DNA of 64,000 nt from CAVTQY01 sp963736975. Its GTDB lineage: Bacteria > Pseudomonadota > Alphaproteobacteria > Acetobacterales > Acetobacteraceae. The stretch lies in the NCBI GenBank assembly GCA_963736975.1, contig CAVTQY010000001.1, positions 1,984,001 through 2,048,000 of the forward strand, given 5' to 3'. Positions 25,299-33,334 of this stretch are shown in pieces. The position numbers and the translations under genes were made by a program. Every line of letters begins with the position of its first letter. The first letter of the stretch is position 1. Below the pieces are notes generated by a model. That model searched no databases, had not been told where the DNA came from, and saw nothing but the letters and a program-made list of their open reading frames with translations.

Positions 25299-25308
25299 GC
25301 TCGAACCC

Positions 25309-25503
25309 TCAGCCATTCACGCCGAACAAGGCGCGGACCGCCAGCCCGACCACCTGATCGACGCAGAAGAAAAATGCCGCGGCAAGCGCCACCATCCCGA
25401 GCACAAGACCTGTGGTCACCATGGTCTCCTTGCGGGACGGCCAGGTGACGCGCGCCACTTCGGCCCGAACCTCTCGCACGAATTTCGCCGGATCAAACGC
25501 CAC
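25309..25503 (-). CDS. secE: preprotein translocase subunit SecE
   Basis: SecE clamps SecY in the inner membrane. This is the short single-helix form of 64 residues: an amphipathic start (FVREVRAEVARVTWPSRKETMVTTG) with the conserved TWPSRKE motif, then one membrane helix (LVLGMVALAAAFFFCVDQVV). It lies between tRNA-Trp and nusG, the usual neighbours. Confidence 0.95.
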   Translation of the reverse strand: MAFDPAKFVREVRAEVARVTWPSRKETMVTTGLVLGMVALAAAFFFCVDQVVGLAVRALFGVNG

Positions 25504-25543
25504 CGCAGTTACTCACCTTTGTCGCTATCATTGCCGAGCAAGC

Positions 25544-25620
25544 TGGCAGGGGTGGAGGGTCTCGAACCCCCAGCCTCCGGTTTTGGAGACCGGCGCTCTA
25601 GCCAATTGAGCTACACCCCT
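25544..25620 (-). tRNA. tRNA-Trp (anticodon CCA)
   Basis: A 77-nt cloverleaf with acceptor stem AGGGGUG/CACCCCU, the D-arm GUAGCUCAAUUGGCUAGAGC, anticodon stem CCGGU/ACCGG around CUCCAAA (anticodon CCA), the T-loop UUCGAGA and an encoded 3' GCCA. It sits just upstream of secE-nusG, the classic position for tRNA-Trp. Confidence 0.96.
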
Positions 25621-25700
25621 GCAGGCCGGTCCGGCCGCTGCCGGTCCCTCGCGGGGCCGCTCGCGCAAGCCGGGTAAAAAGGCCGCGGGGGGCAGCGGTG

Positions 25701-26894
25701 TCAAGTAGCCGCGAGCACCGACGCGGCGACGCAAAAGATCACCACCGGTAACGGCGGGATGTGCCAGCGCTCCAGCAGGACGAAGCCGGTCAGCGCGATC
25801 GCGAGGTCTCGCCCCGAGGCGACGGCACTGAGCCAGATCGGGTTGTAGAGCGCGGCGCCGAGCACCCCGACGACCGCCGCGTTGATCCCGGCCAGACTGC
25901 CGCGCGCGGCCGGATGACGGGCGAGCCAGGCCCAGAGCGGCAGGCCTGCCAGCGCGAGCAGCAATCCCGGCAGGAAGATGAACACCAGGGCCACGGTCGA
26001 CCACAGCGGTGCCGCGCCGGGCCGGGCAACGATAGCTCCGAGATAGGCCGAGAAGGTGAACAGCGGGCCCGGAATTGCCTGGGCGAAGCCGTAACCGGCG
26101 AGGAAGGCGCTGTCCGACAGCCAACCGGTCGGCACCAGCGAATCGCGAAGCAGCGGCAGCACCACGTGACCGCCGCCGAACACCAGAGCGCCGGCTTTGT
26201 AGAACACGCCCACCAGCGCCAGAACTGTGTGTGGGCCGGCTCGTCCGGCCAACGGCAGCGCGAAGAGCAGGATCAGGAAAGCCATCAGGGCCATGCCGCC
26301 GGCCCGGGGGTTGACCGGCATCATCGGCAAGCTTGGGGCAGCTTCCAGATTGCGGCACAGCAGGGCGCCGCCCGCGGCGCCGATAGCCAAGGCGGCGATC
26401 TGCGCGCCGGCGCCGCCTGCTACCAACAACAGCGCGGCTGCGGCCACACCCAGTGCTGCCCGCGGCGTGTCCGGGCAGAGCCTCCGGGCCATGCTCCAGA
26501 CGGCCTGCGCCACGATGGCGACCGCGACCAGCTTGAGCCCGTGCAAGATCGCGTCGAGGCGCGGCCCCTGCATCCGCGGAGTGAGCACTGCGAAGCCGAA
26601 CATCACCAGGGCCGAGGGCAGGGTGAAACCGGCCCAGGCGGCCAGCGCGCCGGGGAAACCGGCTCGCCGGAGGCCGACGAGAAAGCCGGTCTGGCTGCTG
26701 GCCGGCCCCGGCAGCATCTGGCAGAGCGCAACCAGCCCGGCGTATTCCTCGGCGGACAACCAGCCGCGCTCGCGCACATAGGCGCGCTCGAAATAACCGA
26801 GATGCGCGATCGGGCCGCCGAAGCTCGTCAGACCGAGCCCAAGCGTGACCCGAAAGACCTCGCCGGCGCTCCCCGCCCCGGGCCGTGTCACCAT
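25701..26894 (-). CDS. chrA: chromate transporter ChrA
   Basis: An inner-membrane CHR-family protein of 397 residues, the two-domain long form that exports chromate or related oxyanions. The N-terminal domain has LTSFGGPIAHLGYFER and LCQMLPGPASSQTGFLVG; the C-terminal half repeats the pattern with FGGGHVVLPLLRDSL and GYGFAQAIPGPLFTFSAYLG. About ten to twelve hydrophobic segments are visible. The only plausible starts are the ATG at 26894, whose A is also the last A of the tRNA-Gly CCA end, and a GTG one codon later. Translation therefore starts at or within the tRNA processing junction. Confidence 0.92.
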   Translation of the reverse strand: MVTRPGAGSAGEVFRVTLGLGLTSFGGPIAHLGYFERAYVRERGWLSAEEYAGLVALCQMLPGPASSQTGFLVGLRRAGFPGALAAWAGFTLPSALVMFGFAVLTPRMQGPRLDAILHGLKLVAVAIVAQAVWSMARRLCPDTPRAALGVAAAALLLVAGGAGAQIAALAIGAAGGALLCRNLEAAPSLPMMPVNPRAGGMALMAFLILLFALPLAGRAGPHTVLALVGVFYKAGALVFGGGHVVLPLLRDSLVPTGWLSDSAFLAGYGFAQAIPGPLFTFSAYLGAIVARPGAAPLWSTVALVFIFLPGLLLALAGLPLWAWLARHPAARGSLAGINAAVVGVLGAALYNPIWLSAVASGRDLAIALTGFVLLERWHIPPLPVVIFCVAASVLAAT

Positions 26895-26967
26895 GGAGCG
26901 GGTGACGGGGATCGAACCCGCACAACCAGCTTGGAAGGCTGGGGCTCTACCATTGAGCTACACCCGC
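26894..26967 (-). tRNA. tRNA-Gly (anticodon UCC)
   Basis: A 74-nt cloverleaf with acceptor GCGGGUG/CACCCGC, D-arm GUAGCUCAAUGGUAGAGC, anticodon loop CUUCCAA (UCC), T-arm GCGGGUUCGAUCCCCGU and encoded CCA. Its 5' 23 bases are repeated exactly at 29288-29310, marking it as the attachment site of the adjoining island. The 3' A is shared with the chrA start codon. Confidence 0.96.
26945..26967. repeat. attachment-site copy 1 (inside tRNA-Gly)
   Basis: The 23-bp sequence CTCTACCATTGAGCTACACCCGC is the 5' end of tRNA-Gly, read on the plus strand. It recurs exactly at 29288-29310 in the same orientation, with different bases on both sides of each copy. This is the pattern left by site-specific integration. 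Confidence 0.85.
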
Positions 26968-27438
26968 TTAGGCTTTTATTTCAATGGCTTAGAATCCATA
27001 CGGCCCCGAAATGGGGCTACACCTTTTACACCCGATTTGCACCCAAATATACCCAGCCTTGGGCGCTTTGGCTGCATTAGCGGTTTGCACCCGAGGGGGC
27101 AAGGTCCGGCACCGAGCTGATAAAGGGAGCGCAACAGCGGGGGTCGGCGCGCGAAGGTGAACGGCCTGTAATCTGGTGGGCCGGATCATAGGCCAGCCGT
27201 CGTTCGGGAGTCCCCCGCTCATAGGCGATGGCCTGGATGATAGCGTGGAGTTCAGCATCGCTCGCAGGCGACAACGGGATTTCTGCCTAGTCTCTAAAGT
27301 CGTACATAAGGTCGTTCTCATCGCGCGGGAGCGCAGAAATTCTCTTTTGCCGCGCATCATTGTCTAACGCCGTTAAATTCACCGTCGGTAAAAATCGGAT
27401 TACCTTTCTTGTCGTAATCGCGCTCGTACCCGATTGCT
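26968..27438. other. gene-free left flank of the island
   Basis: No confident gene. It holds repeated TTTNCACCC words (27024, 27036, 27084) that could be integrase arm sites, and an open stretch on the minus strand (27357-27503, extending into the Cap15 gene) encoding IPPGKAIGYERDYDKKGNPI and ending at 27357, which looks protein-like but has no start. It may be the remnant of a lost gene. Confidence 0.45.
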
Positions 27439-28161
27439 TTACCGGGCGGGATTATTGTAATTTCTATTACACAACGTTTTAAATTTCGTCGATATATTAT
27501 TGCTTAATACACTTCGATATCGTATCATAGTCTTCAATGTTAAATCGACTCGAAAAAGACGATCCATGCTCACCCGCTTAAGTTTGAGGTCTCCAATTGT
27601 CCGGCGTTCGGTATAGTAGATGCCGGTCAGGCACTCCGGATCACTGTCGGGATGCATTGCTAAAAAGCACACCCCTTCATGTGGCGGGCTGCGGTCCCGA
27701 ACCACGGCATTCGGTGTGCTGCGATAGGTGTAGCCAATGGTGAAACGCTGCGCGTCGCGGTCGGCCTCAAGCCACGACCTGATTGAATGCGAGCGCATCT
27801 CGCCGGTCCATGCCGTGACGGTCGAATTGAACAGGCCCTGCCGGATAGCAGCCGTGAAAGAGCCCGTCGCCTTCGTGCCGTCCCGCTCGTAGCTAGAGGC
27901 ATATTCGCCCTCCCAGTGTCCGGTCAGATCCGGGAACCAGCGGTTCAGAGCCGGAACCAGTCTCCATACCCAGCGCCAGCACAGGCCGAATGCGCCCACT
28001 ACGGCAACACCGATAATGGTTGCGACAAGTGATGTGGATTTAAGCGGAGAGATGGGGGTGCCAGTGAAAAACCATGACACCGCCGACACGACCCACCCGG
28101 CGCAGACGACGAGAAGGACTATGATCGTGATTTGGGTGCTGCGCGGCAGAAGGCCCCACAC
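27439..28161 (-). CDS. Cap15-like CBASS effector (two-TM, beta-barrel)
   Basis: A 240-residue membrane protein and the probable killing arm of the CBASS operon. Two membrane helices lie at about 11-32 (ITIIVLLVVCAGWVVSAVSWF) and 43-66. A soluble C-terminal region follows, starting FPDLTGHWEGEYASS, with the alternating pattern of a small beta-barrel. This two-helix plus barrel layout and the LxGxWxG entry are those of Cap15, which oligomerises in the inner membrane on binding a cyclic nucleotide and disrupts it. The GTG start is three bases after the CD-NTase stop, so the two are coupled. The last 30 residues look irregular and overlap a protein-like stretch in another frame, so the C-terminus may be altered. 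The Cap15 call is from layout, not a search. Confidence 0.7.
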   Translation of the reverse strand: MWGLLPRSTQITIIVLLVVCAGWVVSAVSWFFTGTPISPLKSTSLVATIIGVAVVGAFGLCWRWVWRLVPALNRWFPDLTGHWEGEYASSYERDGTKATGSFTAAIRQGLFNSTVTAWTGEMRSHSIRSWLEADRDAQRFTIGYTYRSTPNAVVRDRSPPHEGVCFLAMHPDSDPECLTGIYYTERRTIGDLKLKRVSMDRLFRVDLTLKTMIRYRSVLSNNISTKFKTLCNRNYNNPAR

Positions 28162-28164
28162 ACC

Positions 28165-29145
28165 TTAGATCCCCAGCAGTCGGGTGCGGGCGGCCTGAAT
28201 GAACCCCTTCGCGCCATCGAGCGTCCACGGCTGCTGCGGGCGGAACAGGAACTTGACGTGGTTGATCTCGGTCGCCGTCTGCACCCACTGCGGATCAGCG
28301 AGCAGCGCATTAATCCGCTCCACGACCTGCAGCACCCGGTCATACCGCTCATCGGCACCCGTCTGGGTGAAATACCAGTCCTCGACCGCGTAGACGAGGC
28401 ACTCGATCAGGAAGCTCGGGGCTTGCTTCGGCCCGATCAGCTTCAAATCCAGCATCTCATCGCGCAGCCGCTTCAATGACCGGACGACTTTCTTGAAGCG
28501 GTGTTGAGTTCGGGCGCGTTTGGAGATGCCGTTCTGATTGTGCTGGACCGGGAAGTTGTGCGTCCAGGCGTTGGTTTTGCTCAGAAATGTAAACCCCTCA
28601 GCATATGCAAGCCCGCCAACACCATCAGAACTTACCCAAACATATCGGAACCCAGGAACCACATCGACCGGTGCGCGACTCCCCGGTAGCGAAAGAACTC
28701 GCGTCGCCTTATTACCGGAGGTGTCGATAGAAAGCGCACCCAACTTTCGCCACAGCGCGCCATCGATTTCGGCACGCATGGTGGCCGACAGATCGGAGAA
28801 TGATTTTCCTGGGTCGTACGTGCCGAGGAACCGGTGCGCGGTTCCCAGATCGATACCCTGTTGACAGTCAATTCGGATCAGCGGGTGCACCGCCCTCAGA
28901 TCTTGGTCAACATTCTGCCGGATGTTGGTGTTGTTGAAGTACGACCCCTGTGGCGCGACGGTCACACCCTCTGCCGAGAGCCACGCGCTGGTGGCAATGG
29001 CATCCCGCACCATCGAAGCTGCCCGCTCGATCTGCGCCTCCTCGGTGTCGCTGGCCGGTCGTTCCCAATGGGTAAGCCGGTCATTCCATGAGGAGCGCGA
29101 CCGGCTCTTGGCGAGTTCTTCGAGCAGATAATTGCGGGTGGCCAC
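28165..29145 (-). CDS. CD-NTase (cGAS/DncV-like nucleotidyltransferase) of a CBASS system
   Basis: A 326-residue nucleotidyltransferase that should make a cyclic oligonucleotide signal when phage infection is sensed. The catalytic core is clear: QGSYFNNTNIRQNVDQDLRA has the GS motif and the D-x-D pair near residues 68-86, and the third aspartate is in APVDVVPGFRYVWV near 160. The helical C-terminal half (IGPKQAPSFLIECLVYAV) completes the fold seen in bacterial cGAS-like enzymes. It starts with GTG at 29145. It is the first gene of a two-gene operon with a membrane effector, the minimal type I CBASS layout without Cap2/Cap3 ancillary genes. The exact clade and product cannot be told from sequence alone. 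Confidence 0.85.
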   Translation of the reverse strand: MATRNYLLEELAKSRSRSSWNDRLTHWERPASDTEEAQIERAASMVRDAIATSAWLSAEGVTVAPQGSYFNNTNIRQNVDQDLRAVHPLIRIDCQQGIDLGTAHRFLGTYDPGKSFSDLSATMRAEIDGALWRKLGALSIDTSGNKATRVLSLPGSRAPVDVVPGFRYVWVSSDGVGGLAYAEGFTFLSKTNAWTHNFPVQHNQNGISKRARTQHRFKKVVRSLKRLRDEMLDLKLIGPKQAPSFLIECLVYAVEDWYFTQTGADERYDRVLQVVERINALLADPQWVQTATEINHVKFLFRPQQPWTLDGAKGFIQAARTRLLGI

Positions 29146-29287
29146 GGCAGTCCAGTTCCCCGAATAACGTCGGCGTGATCTGGATACGGGTCAGGGAAAC
29201 CGCAAGGTTCGTTCAGCGGGGTCCGCACAGACCGGCTCCGGGCAGGAGACGCCGTTCACACCTTCACCGTGCTGCACCCATTTGCAC

Positions 29288-29310
29288 CTCTACCATTGAG
29301 CTACACCCGC
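29288..29310. repeat. attachment-site copy 2
   Basis: An exact second copy of the tRNA-Gly 5' end (23 bp) with no tRNA attached, 14 bases from the corC stop codon at 29324. It marks the right end of the island. Confidence 0.85.
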
Positions 29311-29323
29311 GCGAGCGCCGAAG

Positions 29324-30244
29324 CTAAAGGCCGCTGCCGCCCTGTGCAACAGCATCAGCCGGCGCGGGCATACGCTCGGCGCTGACCCGACGCACGCGCA
29401 CACGCCGGATCCGCCGCGGATCGGCGTCCAAGATGCGGAATTCCAACCCGGACGGATGACTGATTACCTCGCCCCGTGCGGGCACGCGGCCGGCGAGCGT
29501 AAACACCAGGCCGCCCACCGTGTTAATATCGGCCTCGCGCTCATCCTCGGACAGGACCGGGCCGAACTTTTGCTCGAACGTCTCGACCGGCAGCCGTGCG
29601 TTGATGTCAACCGTACCATCCGGCCGCTCCACGACCATTGGGCCTTCGACCTCGTCGTGCTCGTCGGCGATGTCGCCGGTGATGGTCTCGACGAGATCCT
29701 CGATCGTCACCAGCCCGTCGATGCCGCCATACTCGTCAACCACCAGCGCGAGATGCATGCGCGCCTGACGCATCTGCAACAACAAATCGAGGACGGGTAT
29801 CTGAGCGGCCACCATCAGCGGGCGGCGGAGAATCTTCTCCAGCGAGAATTCCTGCGGCCGGCCGACGAAAGCATAAACATCCTTGATGTGGACCATGCCC
29901 AGTATGTCGTCGAGCTGATCGCGATAGACCGGCAGCCGGGAATGGCCGTCGGCGCGGATGCGCTCGACCGCCTGCTGGAAGCTGAGATCGACGGGCATGG
30001 CAACAATATCGGCCCGCGGCACCATGACATCGCCGGCGGTGGTTTCGCGCAGCCGCAGCACATTGGCGATCAGTACGCGTTCATCGCGATCGAGCTCGGG
30101 GGCAACGCCCGGCGTCTGCGGAGCGGCGGCCGCTTCCTGCACAAGTTCCGCGATCAATTCGCGCACACTGTGCTCAGCAGCCCGGCCGTGCAGCATGGCG
30201 CGCACGCGGCCGAGCAGGCTGAGGCGGGACATCGTGCTGCTCAT
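29324..30244 (-). CDS. corC: CorC/HlyC-family CBS-domain protein
   Basis: A 306-residue cytosolic protein with paired CBS domains and a C-terminal CorC_HlyC domain, linked to magnesium/cobalt efflux or membrane function. The CBS pair reads TTAGDVMVPRADIVAMPVDL and LPVYRDQLDDILGMVHIKDV, then LALVVDEYGGIDGLVTIEDL. The final domain ends VISHPSGLEFRILDADPRRIRRVRV. The start at 30244 overlaps the ybeY stop by four bases. It ends the miaB-phoH-ybeY-corC operon; lnt, often next, is absent because the tRNA-Gly island lies downstream. Confidence 0.9.
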   Translation of the reverse strand: MSSTMSRLSLLGRVRAMLHGRAAEHSVRELIAELVQEAAAAPQTPGVAPELDRDERVLIANVLRLRETTAGDVMVPRADIVAMPVDLSFQQAVERIRADGHSRLPVYRDQLDDILGMVHIKDVYAFVGRPQEFSLEKILRRPLMVAAQIPVLDLLLQMRQARMHLALVVDEYGGIDGLVTIEDLVETITGDIADEHDEVEGPMVVERPDGTVDINARLPVETFEQKFGPVLSEDEREADINTVGGLVFTLAGRVPARGEVISHPSGLEFRILDADPRRIRRVRVRRVSAERMPAPADAVAQGGSGL

Positions 30245-30735
30245 ATCGTCTTCCCGATGGACTCCCCTGGGGTTTTCCATGGGTTGGGCACGCCGAGGCG
30301 GCGCAGGATGCGGGCTTCGGCCATTTCCATGCGGCGCGCATCTCCGGCGCGGTGGTGGTCGTGGCCGGCGAGATGCAGTGCGCCATGCACCACGAGGTGG
30401 GCGAGGTGATGGGCCGGCCGGCGGGCGGCGGCTGCGGCTTCCCGGCGAAGGACGCCTGAGGCGAGGATGAGCTGGCCAGGGAGGCCCGGAGCCGGCGGGT
30501 CGTAGGTGAGGATGTTGGTCGCCTTGTTGCGGCCGCGGTCGCGGGCGTTCAGGCGGCGGACGGTGCGATCGTCGGCCAGCATGATGGTGCCGGCCTGGCC
30601 AGCCGCGCGGGCGGCACGCCTGGCAATGGCGGCCGCGTCGCGCACCAACCGGCGCCAGGCCGGGTCGGCAACCAGGATCTCAACGTTCGGACGGGGCCCC
30701 GCTGACGCGGGGCCGGTACTCGCAGGGTCCATCAC
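30241..30735 (-). CDS. ybeY: endoribonuclease YbeY
   Basis: YbeY is a zinc endoribonuclease for 16S rRNA 3' maturation and ribosome quality control. The 164-residue protein has the metal site HLVVHGALHLAGHDH (H-x3-H-x5-H pattern) and the substrate segment RRLNARDRGRNKATNILTY. It overlaps phoH by four bases upstream and corC by four downstream, as is typical of this cluster. The first residues (MMDPASTGPASAGPRP) are unconserved, so the true start may be slightly downstream. Confidence 0.93.
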   Translation of the reverse strand: MMDPASTGPASAGPRPNVEILVADPAWRRLVRDAAAIARRAARAAGQAGTIMLADDRTVRRLNARDRGRNKATNILTYDPPAPGLPGQLILASGVLRREAAAAARRPAHHLAHLVVHGALHLAGHDHHRAGDARRMEMAEARILRRLGVPNPWKTPGESIGKTI

Positions 30736-31799
30736 GATGTACCGGAGCCACTCTCCACCTGGGTGTCGCGGGCGCGCCGGGCCTCCCGGCGCTTGTCTCC
30801 CGCGGCAGCGTCCCGCTGGTCATAGGCGTCAACGATCCGCGCCACCAGGGGGTGGCGCACCACGTCGCGCTGGGTGAAACGCACGACCGACAGCCCGGTG
30901 ACGCCCTCCAGGGTCTCCAGCGCGTCCTTCAGGCCGCAGTGGACGCCGGACGGAAGATCGATCTGGCTGAGATCGCCGGTGATGACCATCCGGGTACCCG
31001 CGCCCATCCGGGTGAGGAACATCTTCATCTGCACTGGGGTGGTGTTCTGCGCCTCGTCGAGAATGACGTAGGCATGCGCCAGCGTGCGGCCGCGCATGAA
31101 GGCCAGCGGGGCCACCTCGATCTCGCCGTTGCCGAGCCGGCGCAGTACCTGATCGGCGGGCATCATGTCGTGCAGCGCGTCGTAAAGCGGCCGAAGGTAG
31201 GGATCGACCTTCTCCTTCATGTCGCCGGGCAGAAATCCAAGACGCTCGCCGGCCTCCACCGCCGGGCGGGACAGAACGATACGATCGACCTTGCCGGCCT
31301 GCAGCATAGCGACGGCCTGCGCCACGGCGAGATAGGTTTTGCCGGTGCCGGCAGGGCCGACAGCGAACACCATCTCGAAGCGCGCCAGCGCATCCATGTA
31401 AGCGGCCTGACCGGTGCTGCGCGCGCCGACGGCACCCCGCCGGGTGCGGATCGCCGGCAGGTCCGAAAGCGGCAGCCGCGGATCGGTCTCGACATCGGCG
31501 AAGCGGATCGCCGCATCCACGTCCGAGCGCCCGACGCTCTCGCCGCGTTCCAGCCGGTGCCAGAGTCCCTCCAAGGTGGCCTGTGCGGCATCTACCCGGG
31601 CCGGATCGCCCGCGATCGCGACGCGGTTGCCCCGGCAGGAGAGGCGCACACCAAGCGCCTGCTCGATGCGGACCAGATGCCGGTCATGATCGCCGAGGAG
31701 CAGAGGCAACAGCAGATTATCGCCGAAATGCAGGGTGACGGCCTTGCCGTCGGGCTTTGAGGGTGCCGGGGTAACCTGGATGCTGGCGGCGTGACTCAA
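30732..31799 (-). CDS. phoH: PhoH-family ATPase
   Basis: A 355-residue PhoH-like (YbeZ) protein, an ATPase that works with YbeY in RNA metabolism. An N-terminal KH-like region (HLVRIEQALGVRLSCRGNRVAI) is followed by the P-loop domain: Walker A GPAGTGKTYLAVAQAV, RIVLSRPAVEAGE, Walker B AYVILDEAQNTT and the sensor TGDLSQIDLP. Start and stop overlap miaB and ybeY by four bases each, so the four genes form one coupled operon. Confidence 0.94.
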   Translation of the reverse strand: MSHAASIQVTPAPSKPDGKAVTLHFGDNLLLPLLLGDHDRHLVRIEQALGVRLSCRGNRVAIAGDPARVDAAQATLEGLWHRLERGESVGRSDVDAAIRFADVETDPRLPLSDLPAIRTRRGAVGARSTGQAAYMDALARFEMVFAVGPAGTGKTYLAVAQAVAMLQAGKVDRIVLSRPAVEAGERLGFLPGDMKEKVDPYLRPLYDALHDMMPADQVLRRLGNGEIEVAPLAFMRGRTLAHAYVILDEAQNTTPVQMKMFLTRMGAGTRMVITGDLSQIDLPSGVHCGLKDALETLEGVTGLSVVRFTQRDVVRHPLVARIVDAYDQRDAAAGDKRREARRARDTQVESGSGTS

Positions 31800-33175
31800 G
31801 CGGGGGTTAGCTCCTTCGCTAAATGGCCGGAGAGAGAGTTGGGGAGTGCGGCGGCGATCTGCACCCTTGCTTCGGTGCCGATCAGGGCTGTGGGGCCGGT
31901 TGTATGGACCGGCTGGAGGTAGGGGGACCGGCCGGCGATCTGGCCGGGATGGCGGCCCGGGCCGACAAACATAACGGGCAACTCCCGACCGATGCAGTCG
32001 GTGTTGAACCGCGACTGCTGGGCTCGCAGCAAGCCTTGCAGCTCGGTCAACCGCCGTTCCTTCTCGGGCTCCGGCACTTGGTCCGGGGCGGCAGCGGCGG
32101 CGGTGCCGGGACGCGGCGAGTATTTGAAGCTGAATGCCTGGGCGAAACCAACTTCTCGGACCAAATCCAGAGTGGCGGCGAAGTCCGCCTCGGTCTCGCC
32201 GGGGTGACCGACGATGAAATCCGAGGACAATGCCAGGTCGGAGCGTGCGCTCCGCAGCCGTTCCACAATCCGCAGATAGTCGGTGGCGCGGTGCTTGCGG
32301 TTCATCGCCGCAAGGATGCGGTCGGACCCCGACTGCACCGGCAAATGCAGGAACGGCATCAGGATCGCCACGTCTCGGTGCGCCGCGATCAGATCTTCAT
32401 TCATGTCGCGCGGATGCGACGTAGTATAGCGCAGGCGCAACAAACCAGGGATATCCGCTAAGGCCCGAACAAGGCGTCCGAGACGCCAGGCACCGCCGTC
32501 CGGGGCCTCGCCGTGCCAGGCATTCACGTTCTGCCCGAGCAGCGTGATCTCGCGCGCGCCGGCGGCGACGAGGCGTCGCGCCTCAGCGAGGCCGGCGGCG
32601 GCGGGACGGCTCTGCTCGGCACCGCGGGTGTAGGGCACCACGCAGAAGCTGCAGAACTTGTCGCAGCCTTCCTGCACCGTGAGGAAGGCGGTCACCCCCT
32701 GCGCCGCAGCGGCTTCCGGCAGGTGGTCGAATTTGTCTTCCGGGGGGAAGTCGGTGTCGATCACCCCACCGCCGGCGCGGGCGGCGCGCGCGACCAGTTC
32801 CGGCAGCCGGTGATAGGTCTGCGGTCCCAGTACAATATCGATATACGGCGCGCGGGCCAGAATCTCCTGTCCTTCCGCCTGAGCGACACAGCCGGCGACG
32901 GCGAGGATCATTCCGGCGCCGTCCCGCTGCCTCGCCTCCTTCATGCGGCGCAACCGGCCGAGCTCGGAGAATACCTTCTCGGTGGCCTTCTCGCGGATAT
33001 GGCAGGTGTTCAGGATCACCATGTCTGCGCCTTCAGGCGCGGCGACCGGCTCGTAACCAAGCGGGGCGAGGACATCGGCCATGCGGGCGCTGTCATAGAC
33101 ATTCATCTGACAGCCCCAGGTGATCACGTGCAGGCGCTTGCGGCCCTGGGCCGCGGCGACCGTGCTTTCCCCCAT
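31796..33175 (-). CDS. miaB: tRNA-2-methylthio-N6-dimethylallyladenosine synthase
   Basis: MiaB is a radical-SAM enzyme that adds a methylthio group to i6A37 of tRNAs. The 459-residue protein has three UPF0004 cysteines (TWGCQMN, NTCHIREKA, AGCVAQ) for one [4Fe-4S] cluster, the radical-SAM CxxxCxxC in GCDKFCSFCVVPYTRG, and a C-terminal TRAM domain (ELPVMFVGPGRHPGQIAGRSPYLQ). It is the first gene of the operon with phoH, ybeY and corC. Confidence 0.95.
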   Translation of the reverse strand: MGESTVAAAQGRKRLHVITWGCQMNVYDSARMADVLAPLGYEPVAAPEGADMVILNTCHIREKATEKVFSELGRLRRMKEARQRDGAGMILAVAGCVAQAEGQEILARAPYIDIVLGPQTYHRLPELVARAARAGGGVIDTDFPPEDKFDHLPEAAAAQGVTAFLTVQEGCDKFCSFCVVPYTRGAEQSRPAAAGLAEARRLVAAGAREITLLGQNVNAWHGEAPDGGAWRLGRLVRALADIPGLLRLRYTTSHPRDMNEDLIAAHRDVAILMPFLHLPVQSGSDRILAAMNRKHRATDYLRIVERLRSARSDLALSSDFIVGHPGETEADFAATLDLVREVGFAQAFSFKYSPRPGTAAAAAPDQVPEPEKERRLTELQGLLRAQQSRFNTDCIGRELPVMFVGPGRHPGQIAGRSPYLQPVHTTGPTALIGTEARVQIAAALPNSLSGHLAKELTPA

Positions 33176-33334
33176 TCAACGCTGCTCCGCCTTGCCTTGC
33201 CGGATCGGTCCGCCCCGGCAAGGGCAAGGAATGGTTCGCCGGCAAGGCCGGGTCAAGCGCGAACTCCTGGAGGATTGTCGCCGATCACATGCGCAGTCTG
33301 ACAAAATGGATCGAGCGCGTGTCAACCACGAAGC

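Larger units (their letters stand above)
26945..29310. mobile_element. tRNA-Gly mini-island carrying a CBASS operon
   Basis: A 2.37 kb segment bounded by exact 23-bp direct repeats of the tRNA-Gly 5' end. It contains only a CD-NTase gene and a Cap15-like gene plus a 471-base gene-free left flank. The interior is locally AT-richer than the chromosome (for example 27370-27540). No integrase, transposase or relaxase is visible, so it depended on helper functions or is the remainder of a larger element. Before insertion, tRNA-Gly would have begun 13 bases past the corC stop. Confidence 0.72.

Noticed and set aside
25761..27080. 439-codon plus-strand frame opposite chrA and tRNA-Gly
   Set aside because: It crosses a tRNA gene on the other strand and has the biased composition of an antisense shadow.
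27077..27274. Minus-strand frame with SPASDAELHAIIQAIAYERG in the island's left flank
   Set aside because: Parts look protein-like, but there is a TAG just upstream, no ribosome binding site and no family match. It may be a relic, but I cannot support a gene.
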